Shown: positions 17,111 to 27,499 of the stretch, in pieces
Layout: every line of letters begins with the position of its first letter
How positions within the stretch are numbered: position 1 is the stretch's first letter
Source: an uncultured Flavobacteriaceae bacterium
Lineage (GTDB): Bacteria > Bacteroidota > Bacteroidia > Flavobacteriales > Flavobacteriaceae
Assembly (NCBI GenBank): GCA_947498845.1
Contig: CANMLX010000027.1
Span: 1 to 62,274 of the forward strand
DNA: 62,274 nucleotides
Direction of reading: 5' to 3'
Position numbers and translations under genes: made by a program
Notes under the pieces: generated by a model
What the model was told of the DNA's origin: nothing
What the model saw: the letters and a program-made list of their open reading frames with translations, nothing else
Database searches by the model: none

Positions 17111-17285
17111 GTTTTTAAATACAAAAGGTAAATGTTTTCTAAAAGTCCCTTGTTTAGCTTAATATTTTATTAATTTTTCAGCAAATATACGATGTCTATT
17201 TTTATGCTTTTGTTAACATTTAGGGGAGAGGTTAATGGTTAATTTTGTATGTAGTTCAACTAACAACAATTAAAAAACGATTATC

Positions 17286-18140
17286 ATGAAAAAATTACTA
17301 CCACTATTTGTGGCGTTTAGTTTTCTATTTGTAGCTACAGCGCAAGTAGAAACCCCACAACCAAGTCCTTATGCTAAGCTAGAGCAAAAAGTAGGTTTAA
17401 CAGACATTACTATCGAATATTCTAGACCAGGAGTTAAAGAACGTACCATTTTTGGAGATCTAGTACCTTATGGTGAATTATGGAGGGCAGGCGCTAATAA
17501 AAATACGCTTATTACATTTAGTACAGATGCCTCTATTGAAGAGCAAAATTTAAAGGCAGGAACTTATGCTATATTCGTTAAGCCTAATAAAGAGTCTTGG
17601 GATGTTTATTTTTACAAGGATACAGAAAATTGGGGAACGCCAAAAGAATGGGACGACTCTAAAGTAGTAGCCAAAACTACGGCCAAAGTTTTTCCTGTGC
17701 CATTTAATGTAGAAACATTTACAATAGATTTAAATAGTATAAAAAATGATAGTGCTTCGTTAGAATTTATTTGGGAAAAAACGTATGCAGCTTTAACTTT
17801 AACATTTCCTACAGATAAAGCTGTAGTTGCAAACATAGATAAAGTATTAAGTGGCTCTGATGCTGTTGCTGATGATTATTATAAATCTGCTGTTTATTTT
17901 TTAGGAGAAGGAAAGGATATTAGTAAGGCTCAACAATGGATTGACAAAGCTGTAGCGTTAACAAAAGATAAACCAAAATTTTGGTACATACATCAACAAG
18001 CTTTAATTCATGCTAAAGCTGGAGATAAAAAGGGGGCTATAGAAGCGGCCAAATCATCTTTAAAACTAGCTAAAGATAATAACTATGCGCCTTATGTGAA
18101 AAAGAATGAGGACGTATTAAAAGCTTGGGGAGCATTATAA
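17286..18140 (+). CDS. Secreted DUF2911 domain protein
   Basis: This 284-residue protein has a clear Sec signal peptide (KKLLPLFVAFSFLFVATAQ, cut after the Ala-x-Ala-like ATA/Q). A DUF2911 beta-rich domain follows (ITIEYSRPGVKERTIFGDLVPYGELWRAGANKNTLITFS). After residue ~190 the C-terminal part is helical and TPR-like (AQQWIDKAVAL, then HAKAGDKKGAIEAAKSSLKLA). DUF2911 proteins are frequent in Bacteroidota; the role is unknown. A TAATTTTG -7 element sits at 17240-17247, and a strong terminator follows. Confidence 0.9.
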   Translation: MKKLLPLFVAFSFLFVATAQVETPQPSPYAKLEQKVGLTDITIEYSRPGVKERTIFGDLVPYGELWRAGANKNTLITFSTDASIEEQNLKAGTYAIFVKPNKESWDVYFYKDTENWGTPKEWDDSKVVAKTTAKVFPVPFNVETFTIDLNSIKNDSASLEFIWEKTYAALTLTFPTDKAVVANIDKVLSGSDAVADDYYKSAVYFLGEGKDISKAQQWIDKAVALTKDKPKFWYIHQQALIHAKAGDKKGAIEAAKSSLKLAKDNNYAPYVKKNEDVLKAWGAL

Positions 18141-18193
18141 TACCATTCCAAAATTAAAGACTCAATTAAAAATGTGTCTTTTGTGCAATGATT

Positions 18194-18233
18194 AAAAAAG
18201 GGCGTCTAAAACTAGTTTTAGACGCCCTTTTTT
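18194..18233 (+). terminator. Perfect 40-base palindromic terminator
   Basis: Two 20-base arms meet at a central CTAG (18212-18215) with GC-rich GGGCGTC stems, an A run before and a T run after. It terminates the DUF2911 gene and could work in both directions. Confidence 0.9.
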
Positions 18234-18325
18234 GTTATAATGTTGTCCCTTATTAAAATAGTGATACACTAAAAATTTAGGACTAGATAAATTTTAAATC
18301 TTTTCTTTTTTAATCAAAAAGAATT

Positions 18326-18497
18326 CCCCGCATGCTTGCATCGGGGTTTCCGTTGAACTTGTCATTCCCGTGAAAACGGGAATCTAAATAATAGAATTTC
18401 GGTTTTTGACCCTAAGGTCAAAATGCGATGTATTGAGCTTGCCGAAATGAAACCAGCGAAATACCCCTGTGGCTTGCCCCGGGGATAGTTGGTTTCA
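18326..18497. repeat. Cluster of four REP-like hairpins
   Basis: The non-coding stretch 18234-18507 holds four separate hairpins. They are CCCCG/CGGGG (18326-18346), ATTCCCG/CGGGAAT with ATTCCC-N8-GGGAAT spacing (18364-18383), TTTTGACC-CTAA-GGTCAAAA (18404-18423), and TGAAACCA/TGGTTTCA around a CCCC/GGGG inner stem (18448-18497). The composition is much richer in GC than the surroundings. No ORF is supported here. Confidence 0.7.
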
Positions 18498-18507
18498 ATA
18501 AATTCTT

Positions 18508-20748
<2,241 letters not shown>

Positions 20749-20911
20749 CTAAAAATATTAAAGAAAAGATGATTGATTTTTAGCGATGCGAATATACAAA
20801 AATTGGAAGTTAAAACTAGTTAAAAACAACTACAACTACTACATTTAAATAGATTTTTCTAAATCTGCTATTAATATGAGGATTTAATAAAAAAGGAGGG
20901 GTGAAATTATA

Positions 20912-20946
20912 AAAAAACAAAAGCCTTGGGGTTTCCCAAGGCTTTT
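20912..20946 (-). terminator. Terminator of rplS
   Basis: Perfect 12-bp arms (20919-20930 and 20935-20946; AAAAGCCTTGGG and complement) with a GTTT loop, followed on the minus strand by a T run. Confidence 0.88.
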
Positions 20947-20968
20947 AATATTGTTTTGAAATATTAGA

Positions 20969-21319
20969 CTAACGTCTTCTTTCTTTGATTCTTGCTTTTT
21001 TACCAGTAAGACCTCTAAAGTAGAATATTCTAGCTCTACGCACCTTACCTCTTTTATTAACTTCAATTTTTTGTAAAGCAGGTAAGTTTAATGGAAATAT
21101 ACGTTCAACTCCAATTGATCCAGACATTTTTCTAATTGTAAATGTTTCTGAAGATCCAGAACCTCTCCTTTGAATTACAACACCTCTAAAAAACTGAGTA
21201 CGTGTTTTGTTACCTTCTTTAATTTCGTAGTAAACAGTTATTGTATCACCAGCTCCAAATTCTGGTAAATCTTTTTTTGTTACAAATTCGTCTTGAACAA
21301 ATTTTACTAAAGCTTCCAT
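20969..21319 (-). CDS. rplS: 50S ribosomal protein L19
   Basis: L19 lies at the 30S-50S interface. The 116-residue protein from [12 protein letters not shown] matches the family: [55 protein letters not shown] and the terminal [10 protein letters not shown]. An upstream in-frame ATG at 21358 would add 13 residues unlike any L19. The ATG at 21319 fits the family start and leaves room for a good promoter at 21392-21421, so I chose it. Not linked to rimM/trmD here. Confidence 0.95.
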   Translation of the reverse strand: MEALVKFVQDEFVTKKDLPEFGAGDTITVYYEIKEGNKTRTQFFRGVVIQRRGSGSSETFTIRKMSGSIGVERIFPLNLPALQKIEVNKRGKVRRARIFYFRGLTGKKARIKERRR

Positions 21320-21391
21320 GTTTTTATTTATAAAGTATTGATTCAGAACAACATTCACGATTTTCGCCAGAGGTTAACCCGAAATTGGCTG

Positions 21392-21421
21392 CAAATATAG
21401 TTAATAATTAATAGTGAGCAA
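21392..21421 (-). promoter_or_regulatory. Bacteroidota-type promoter of rplS
   Basis: Read on the minus strand: TTG (21421-21419), a 19-base spacer, then TATATTTG (21399-21392). This matches TTG-N19-TAnnTTTG and lies 72 bases before the L19 start, next to the end of the aldolase gene. Confidence 0.65.
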
Positions 21422-21424
21422 TTA

Positions 21425-22057
21425 TTAACTTTGATTTTTTGCTATTTGAATAAAATCTGTTGCTGCTTTTTTAATAGCAGATACATCTAAATCGCCATCA
21501 CTATTCCTTTTTACACAACCATATCCAATTCCTGAAGCGCCTGCATTAAACCATTCGGTAGCATTTCCGGGTGAAATACCTCCCACGGCAAAATATTCAA
21601 AACTATCTAAAGGTGCTTTAATAGCTTTAAAATATGCTAAGCCAGCTGTGCATGCAGGAAATAGTTTTATAACATCAGCCCCATTTTCATGGGCAACACA
21701 AACCTCGGTAGGTGTAAGTGCACCTACCATAATGGGAACACCATTATTGTTGGCGAATTTTATAACCTCAACATTAGTATTGGGTGTCACTAGAAATTGA
21801 GCACCCGCTTCTAGCGCTTTTTTAGCGATTTCAATATTAATAACGGTTCCAACGCCAATTAATGTTTCTGGATACGATACTCTTGCTTTTTTTATTTCCT
21901 CGGAATACCCTGGAGTATTAGAGGTTACTTCCAGAACTTTAATGCCTGATGAAATAATAGCATCTATAACAGATGCTACTTCACTTTGAAGTTTTGTCCT
22001 TAATATCGCTACTATTTTTTCTTGCTTTATAGTATTAACGATGTCTTGTTTATTCAT
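21425..22057 (-). CDS. eda: KDPG/KDPGal-type aldolase (Eda family)
   Basis: This 210-residue class I aldolase cleaves 2-keto-3-deoxy-6-phosphogluconate or the galacto-epimer to pyruvate and glyceraldehyde 3-phosphate. Family blocks are IVAILR near the start, KVLEVTSNTPG with the catalytic Glu, TLIGVGTVI, QFLVTPN and GADVIKLFPA with the Schiff-base Lys, then VGGISPGN. It is the last gene of a four-gene operon (5 bases after the kinase) with a dehydratase and a transporter. It should therefore finish a sugar-acid pathway. Confidence 0.93.
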   Translation of the reverse strand: MNKQDIVNTIKQEKIVAILRTKLQSEVASVIDAIISSGIKVLEVTSNTPGYSEEIKKARVSYPETLIGVGTVINIEIAKKALEAGAQFLVTPNTNVEVIKFANNNGVPIMVGALTPTEVCVAHENGADVIKLFPACTAGLAYFKAIKAPLDSFEYFAVGGISPGNATEWFNAGASGIGYGCVKRNSDGDLDVSAIKKAATDFIQIAKNQS

Positions 22058-22062
22058 GTAAT

Positions 22063-23070
22063 TTATCTTAATACGTGTCCGGAAGTGTGACCTTCCATTA
22101 TTGCTGTGATTTCTTGTTCTGAGCTAGTATGTTGATCGCCTTGAATTGTATGTTTCAAGGCAAAAGCAGCTGTAGCAAAATTAATGACTTTTTTCGATTG
22201 CCAATTGGCTTTTAAGCCATGTAAGCAGGCGGCAGCAAAAGCGTCTCCAGTACCAAATCTATCCGTGATTTTTACTTTATATGTGTTAGATTTTATTAAA
22301 TCTCCTTCATTAAAGAATAGTGCTGAAAGCTCATTTTCACTAGCAGAACTGTGATTTCTTATGGTGAACGCTAATTGCTTAATATTAAACGTTTCTTGAG
22401 CTTTAGATATGGCATCTATAGTTTTTTCTTCTGAAGTTTTACCCGAAAATGTCATTTCGTATACATCTGTTAGCACGCCTGCATTTCCAAAAAGTAAATC
22501 TGTATGTTCTAAAATTTGATCAAAGATATTTTGAGCATCTTTGTTTGAGTTCCATAGCGATCTTCTATAATTCATATCAAATGCTACTTTAACGCCTAGT
22601 TTTGCAGCCGTTTTAGCTGCATTTATAGTTTCTAAAGCACATTGCTTTGATAGCACAGGTGTAATCCCTGATAGAAAAACCCACTGTTTATCTTTTAGAA
22701 TAGTATCCCAATTAAGCTCTTTAGTTTTTAATTGACTAATAGCAGAGTCTGCACGATCATAAATAACACTTGAAGGTCTTATAGAACTGCCTATTTCTAT
22801 AAAGTATGTGCCTATTCTGTTGCCTCCTCTTAATATATTTGATGTATTGATGCCATAACTTTGAAGTGAGGCAACTGCAGCATCACCTAGTTGATTATCT
22901 GGCAATTTAGTAATAAAATCAACCTTGTTTTTAAGCACTCCAAGTGAGCTAGCCACATTAGATTCTGAACCGGCAAAATTTACACCAAAAGAAGTTGCTG
23001 TTTTTATTTTTGAACCGTGATTACTGGGGGTTAAGCGAAGCATAATTTCGCCAAAAGTTACAAAACTCAT
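22063..23070 (-). CDS. kdgK: PfkB-family sugar kinase, 2-keto-3-deoxygluconate kinase type
   Basis: This 335-residue ribokinase-fold enzyme should phosphorylate a 2-keto-3-deoxy sugar acid. The N-terminus VTFGEIMLRLTPSNHG is typical of KDG kinases, then GSESNVASSLGVLKNKV, and the C-terminal PfkB block KITDRFGTGDAFAAACLHGL with the catalytic Asp. Whether gluco- or galacto-form is preferred cannot be read from sequence. It lies 4 bases after the dehydratase gene and 5 before the aldolase, so the three act in sequence. Confidence 0.9.
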   Translation of the reverse strand: MSFVTFGEIMLRLTPSNHGSKIKTATSFGVNFAGSESNVASSLGVLKNKVDFITKLPDNQLGDAAVASLQSYGINTSNILRGGNRIGTYFIEIGSSIRPSSVIYDRADSAISQLKTKELNWDTILKDKQWVFLSGITPVLSKQCALETINAAKTAAKLGVKVAFDMNYRRSLWNSNKDAQNIFDQILEHTDLLFGNAGVLTDVYEMTFSGKTSEEKTIDAISKAQETFNIKQLAFTIRNHSSASENELSALFFNEGDLIKSNTYKVKITDRFGTGDAFAAACLHGLKANWQSKKVINFATAAFALKHTIQGDQHTSSEQEITAIMEGHTSGHVLR

Positions 23071-23074
23071 TTTT

Positions 23075-24235
23075 TTACCAATTAGTTAAAGCGCCATTTT
23101 TTCTTTTTAGGCGAGGAATATTTATAGGGACAAATTTTCTTTGTTTTGCTAATTCCTCATTAAAATCCACCCCTAGACCTGGTGTATTTAAAACAGGGTA
23201 TCTCGATCCATCTAGAATAGGTCTTAATGGATAAAATTCGGGAGCATCGGTTCCCATGTATTGTGCAGGTGTGTTTACCTCTTCTAACCAACTAAAGTTA
23301 GAACATGCTGCTGCCAAATGAATTGTGGCGGCAGTACAAATAGGTCCCAGAGGGTTGTGAGGCATTAAATCTATATAATGAGCTTCTGCCATAGAAGCTA
23401 CTTTTTTAGCTTCTGTTATGCCTCCTACATTACATATGTCTAATCGCGCATATTGTGTAATATTACGTTCTATAAATGGTAAAAATTGCCATTTACTTGA
23501 AAATTCTTCTCCAATTGCAAAAGGTATATCTATCATTTTACGGAGATTTTCGTAAGCTTCTGGGTTTTCATCACGAATAGGTTCTTCAATAAAATCTATA
23601 GTGCCTTTTGGCATGCGGTTTATAAAGGAATAGGTTTCTGCCGGGGTAAGCCTTGTATGGTAATCAATACCAATAGTAATTTTTGAGCCAACTTCTTTTC
23701 TTAATTCAATTAACCAATCGGCCAATAAAGCTATGGATTGGCGAGGCTCAAAAAGTTCTATATTTTCTTGAGATTCAAATTCGGCAGGGGCTAAGCGTAG
23801 CATATCCCAACCTTCTTTTACTATAGTTTTGGAATAGTTGATTAATTCTTCCTTAGTAGTAAAACGAACAGATGCGAAACAGTCTATAAAATCTCTTTGT
23901 TTACCTCCTAAAAGTTCGTAAACAGGAACGCCCAAAGCTTTTCCTTTTATATCGTACAATGCAATATCTATAGCAGAAATAGCAGCAGTTAATACGCGTC
24001 CACCCTCAAAATATTGTCCTCTATACAATTCTTGCCAGATGGCTTCTATCTGTCTAGGATCTTTACCTATCAAAAAAGTTTTATAATGTTCTATTGCTCC
24101 AACTACAGCAAGCTCTCTTCCCGTTAACCCAGATGCTCCCCAACCATAAATTCCTAAATCAGTTTCAACTTTTACAACTAATTGAGCTCCAGACCCAACA
24201 TTTATAGGGTAACATATAATGTTTGATATTTTCAT
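23075..24235 (-). CDS. Enolase-superfamily sugar-acid dehydratase (galactonate dehydratase-like)
   Basis: This 386-residue enzyme is of the mandelate racemase/muconate lactonizing group. The N-terminal cap is followed by a barrel with GIDYHTRL (Asp metal ligand and adjacent His), FIEEP (Glu) and IGEEF (Glu). The MPHNPLGPI block carries the second His. That His/His arrangement and the PLGPI motif resemble D-galactonate dehydratase DgoD. Product would be a 2-keto-3-deoxy acid, which the two downstream genes can use. The exact substrate (galactonate or another aldonate) is inference. Confidence 0.88.
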   Translation of the reverse strand: MKISNIICYPINVGSGAQLVVKVETDLGIYGWGASGLTGRELAVVGAIEHYKTFLIGKDPRQIEAIWQELYRGQYFEGGRVLTAAISAIDIALYDIKGKALGVPVYELLGGKQRDFIDCFASVRFTTKEELINYSKTIVKEGWDMLRLAPAEFESQENIELFEPRQSIALLADWLIELRKEVGSKITIGIDYHTRLTPAETYSFINRMPKGTIDFIEEPIRDENPEAYENLRKMIDIPFAIGEEFSSKWQFLPFIERNITQYARLDICNVGGITEAKKVASMAEAHYIDLMPHNPLGPICTAATIHLAAACSNFSWLEEVNTPAQYMGTDAPEFYPLRPILDGSRYPVLNTPGLGVDFNEELAKQRKFVPINIPRLKRKNGALTNW

Positions 24236-24246
24236 GGCTTTGTTAA

Positions 24247-25527
24247 TTATGATTTTGGAACAATTCGTTCAACTTTTCCAACAACAAAAGTATAGCAGAA
24301 AAAGCCTAAAAAAGCTATTGCTCCAATAAAAAGTAAAGCAGGTTTAAAATCTCCATCTTTAACTAGGTACCCTATTACTATGGGCACAATTACGCCAGCA
24401 AGTCCTCCAATAAAATTGAAGGTGCCTCCCGTGAGTCCGATTAATTTTTTTGGAGCCATTAGTGATACAAATACCCAAGCAATACTCGCTAATCCATTAC
24501 CAAAAAAGGCGATAGCCAAAAATGTAATAATCCAAAAGGTGTTATCTGTATAATTAGCACCAATAATACAAGTAGATAATAGCATACCTGTTACTATGGG
24601 CCCTTTACGAGCAATTTCATTTGAATACCCTTTTTTAACTAGCCAATCAGAGGTGAATCCTGATAATAAAATACCAGCAAAAGCTGCTAAAAAGGGGATA
24701 GATGCAAGAAACCCAGATTTTAAAAAATCTAGACCTCTATATTTAACTAAATACGTAGGAAACCATGTTAAGAAAAAAACCACAGTAGCTCCTAAGCAAA
24801 ATTGACCAATATAAATACCCCATAGTTTTCGATGCTTAAATACCTCTACTAAATCAGAACCTTTAATAGGCTCTATCTTTTCTTTTTTAGGTTTTATATC
24901 GATGAGACCACCTCCTTTAGCGATATGATCTAATTCCAAACTATTAACACCTTTATGATTCTTTGGGTCTCTGTAGAAAAGATACCAAACCAAAGCCCAT
25001 ACTATACCTATAATCCCCGAAACTATAAAAAGGCCTCGCCAACCTAAATACGATTGAATAGCCGTTAATACTGGTGTTAAAAAGGCTAAACCTAAAAATT
25101 GACCAGATGTATATATCGCAATAGCAGAAGCACGTTCGTTTTCTGGAAACCACCTTGTAACCACTAAATTATTTATAGGATAAGATGGAGCCTCAAAAAT
25201 ACCAATACTGGCACGAAGACCTATGAGAGCGATAAAAGAATTAACAGCACCTTGTATTAATGTTGCGATAGACCATAATGCCATTATAACTGGATATAAT
25301 ATTCGGGTTTTTATTTTGTCTGCCATAATACCACCTGGGATTTGTAAAATAGCATATGTCCATGCGAAAGCCGAAAAAATATATCCCATTTGCACAGTGC
25401 TCAACTCTAATTCTTCACTCATTGCAAATGCGGCTATAGAAATATTACTCCTATCTAAGTAATTAATAACTACAGTAATGAAAATCATGGCAAGAATACC
25501 ATATCTTTTCTTGGTCGGTTTTTTCAT
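24247..25527 (-). CDS. MFS transporter, anion:cation symporter (sugar acid) family
   Basis: This 426-residue permease has 12 predicted membrane helices. The first loop is of the ACS family (INYLDRSNISIA, then MGYIFSAFAWTYAILQIPGG and the basic loop after helix 2). RWFPENERASAIAIYTSGQFLG is also typical of the hexuronate/galactonate/glucarate branch. It should bring in the acid used by the dehydratase-kinase-aldolase genes, 11 bases downstream. It is the first gene of that operon; no linked regulator is present. Confidence 0.9.
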   Translation of the reverse strand: MKKPTKKRYGILAMIFITVVINYLDRSNISIAAFAMSEELELSTVQMGYIFSAFAWTYAILQIPGGIMADKIKTRILYPVIMALWSIATLIQGAVNSFIALIGLRASIGIFEAPSYPINNLVVTRWFPENERASAIAIYTSGQFLGLAFLTPVLTAIQSYLGWRGLFIVSGIIGIVWALVWYLFYRDPKNHKGVNSLELDHIAKGGGLIDIKPKKEKIEPIKGSDLVEVFKHRKLWGIYIGQFCLGATVVFFLTWFPTYLVKYRGLDFLKSGFLASIPFLAAFAGILLSGFTSDWLVKKGYSNEIARKGPIVTGMLLSTCIIGANYTDNTFWIITFLAIAFFGNGLASIAWVFVSLMAPKKLIGLTGGTFNFIGGLAGVIVPIVIGYLVKDGDFKPALLFIGAIAFLGFFCYTFVVGKVERIVPKS

Positions 25528-25670
25528 TTAGTTTTGTACGTTTTTCAGGTTAAAAGTTAAAATCTTAGAAAGAAATTGCTAATAGCTTCCAAATGTAATC
25601 AAAACTATTTAATTAATGGGGATGTTTTTGTTTATGAAGGTCATGTAAACTAACAATAGTGTAAAATGAA

Positions 25671-25706
25671 AAAACCCTTGAAAATTTTAAATTTTCAAGA
25701 GTTTTA
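25671..25706 (-). terminator. Terminator of the rel-fur-purA operon
   Basis: CTTGAAAAT (25677-25685) pairs with ATTTTCAAG (25691-25699), extended by a partly matched AAAAC/GTTTT base. On the minus strand it is followed by a T run. Confidence 0.75.
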
Positions 25707-25732
25707 TATTTTTTAACTTAGTTAGTTTTTTA

Positions 25733-27007
25733 TCAATTCCTAAAAATAGTTTGTTTTCTATCTGGTCCTACAGATACTATAGTTATAGGTGTTTCTAATT
25801 CTTTTTCTAAAAATGCAATGTATTTGTTTAAAGCTTCAGGTAATTGAGAGGCTTCAGACATACTTGTTAAATCTTCACTCCATCCTTCAAAATCTGTATA
25901 AATAGGCGTTACATTTTCAGGTTCTATATTATAAGGCAAGTGTTTTATAGTATCTCCTTTGTACTTGTAAGCAGTACATACCTTTAATGTTTTGAAACCA
26001 GAAAGGACATCGCCTTTCATCATCATTAATTGTGTAACACCATTAACTTGACAAGCATACTTTAATGCAACCAAGTCTAACCATCCACAACGTCTTGGGC
26101 GACCAGTGGTAGCTCCAAACTCATGTCCAACTTTAGCCATAGTAGCACCATCATCATCAAATAATTCTGTTGGAAAAGGGCCAGAGCCTACTCTTGTAGT
26201 ATATGCTTTAAAAATACCAAAGACATCACCTATTTTATTAGGCGCTACACCTAAACCTGTACAAGCACCAGCAGCTGTAGTGTTACTTGATGTTACAAAG
26301 GGATAAGTTCCAAAGTCTATATCTAATAATGAACCTTGCGCACCTTCTGCTAAAATAGTTTTATTGTTTTTTTGAGCCTGAAATACATATTCTTCGGAAT
26401 CGATAAATGTCAATGATTTTAAAACTTCAACAGCTTCAAAAAATCTTTCTTCTTCTTCAGCTAAGTCATATTCAATATCCACATCATAGAAAGCTATCAT
26501 AGACTCATGTTTATTTGCTAATTTTCTATAACGTTCTTTCCAATCTGCTAATTCTAAATCCCCTACACGAATTCCATTTCGTCCAGTCTTATCCATATAA
26601 GTTGGGCCAATGCCTTTTAAGGTAGAACCAATTTTGGCTTTCCCTTTAGAAGCTTCACTTGCAGCATCTAGTAAACGATGTGTTGGTAAAATAATATGTG
26701 CTTTTCTTGAAATAAGTAGTGACTTTCTGTAATCTACATTTTGCTCTTCAAGCTTATCTAGTTCTTTTTTGAAGATTACAGGGTCTATAACTACGCCATT
26801 ACCTACCAGATTGGTAGCTTCGTCATGAAAAATACCAGAAGGAATTGTATGTAATACGTGTTTTTTTCCGTTAAATACCAATGTGTGTCCTGCATTTGGA
26901 CCACCTTGAAAACGTGCGATTATGTTATAATTAGATGTTAATACGTCAACAATTTTACCTTTGCCTTCGTCTCCCCATTGTAGTCCTAGTAGTAAATCTA
27001 CTGCCAT
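25733..27007 (-). CDS. purA: Adenylosuccinate synthase
   Basis: PurA joins IMP and aspartate with GTP to form adenylosuccinate, the first committed step to AMP. The 424-residue sequence has the N-terminal GLQWGDEGKGKIVD (catalytic Asp and P-loop-like Gly/Lys), QGGPNAGHTLVF with the catalytic His, the IGSTLKGIGPTYMDKTGRNGIRVGDL block, and TTTGRPRRCGWLDLVALKYA-type substrate loop. Full length. It follows fur by 13 bases, in the conserved flavobacterial rel-fur-purA order, which links purine synthesis to the stringent response. Confidence 0.97.
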   Translation of the reverse strand: MAVDLLLGLQWGDEGKGKIVDVLTSNYNIIARFQGGPNAGHTLVFNGKKHVLHTIPSGIFHDEATNLVGNGVVIDPVIFKKELDKLEEQNVDYRKSLLISRKAHIILPTHRLLDAASEASKGKAKIGSTLKGIGPTYMDKTGRNGIRVGDLELADWKERYRKLANKHESMIAFYDVDIEYDLAEEEERFFEAVEVLKSLTFIDSEEYVFQAQKNNKTILAEGAQGSLLDIDFGTYPFVTSSNTTAAGACTGLGVAPNKIGDVFGIFKAYTTRVGSGPFPTELFDDDGATMAKVGHEFGATTGRPRRCGWLDLVALKYACQVNGVTQLMMMKGDVLSGFKTLKVCTAYKYKGDTIKHLPYNIEPENVTPIYTDFEGWSEDLTSMSEASQLPEALNKYIAFLEKELETPITIVSVGPDRKQTIFRN

Positions 27008-27020
27008 TGTATAAAATTAG

Positions 27021-27473
27021 TTATTTGGTTGATTTTCGATTTCCGTAGAAATAAAGAGAGTGATTGTTTATTTCGATGTCGAAAATTTCTTCTATAGTTT
27101 TTTTAATTGATTGGATTCTTGGATCACAGAATTCTATAACTTCTCCAGTATCTGTTAGAATAACGTGATCATGTTGACTGTCGAAATACGACTTTTCATA
27201 ATGTGCTTGATTTTGACCAAATTGATGTTTTCTTACAAGACCGCAGTCTAAAAGCAATTCTATAGTGTTATAGAGTGTTGCACGAGATACACGGTACTTT
27301 TTATTCTTCATATTAAGGTATAGCGATTCTATATCGAAATGTTCCGAATTGTTGTAAATCTCTTGGAGTATGGCGTAACGCTCTGGCGTTTTTCTATGTC
27401 CATTAGTTTCTAGAAAACTAGTGAATACGCTTTTTACAATCTCTTGATTTTTGTTTTCTGTATTGGAATCCAT
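27021..27473 (-). CDS. Fur family metalloregulator
   Basis: This 150-residue repressor has an N-terminal winged helix ([14 protein letters not shown], then [21 protein letters not shown]) and a dimerisation/metal domain with the His-rich [15 protein letters not shown] block. The CxxC pairs of many zinc-structured Fur proteins are absent. Metal specificity (iron, peroxide, zinc) cannot be set from sequence. It lies between rel and purA. A TAAATTTG -7 element on the minus strand at 27491-27484, overlapping the end of the rel region, may give it a separate short-leader transcript. Confidence 0.93.
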   Translation of the reverse strand: MDSNTENKNQEIVKSVFTSFLETNGHRKTPERYAILQEIYNNSEHFDIESLYLNMKNKKYRVSRATLYNTIELLLDCGLVRKHQFGQNQAHYEKSYFDSQHDHVILTDTGEVIEFCDPRIQSIKKTIEEIFDIEINNHSLYFYGNRKSTK

Positions 27474-27499
27474 AATTGCGATGCAAATTTACACTTTTT

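Noticed and set aside
21320..21358. Extended N-terminus for ribosomal protein L19
   Set aside because: The extra 13 residues do not resemble any L19 start; the internal ATG fits the family.
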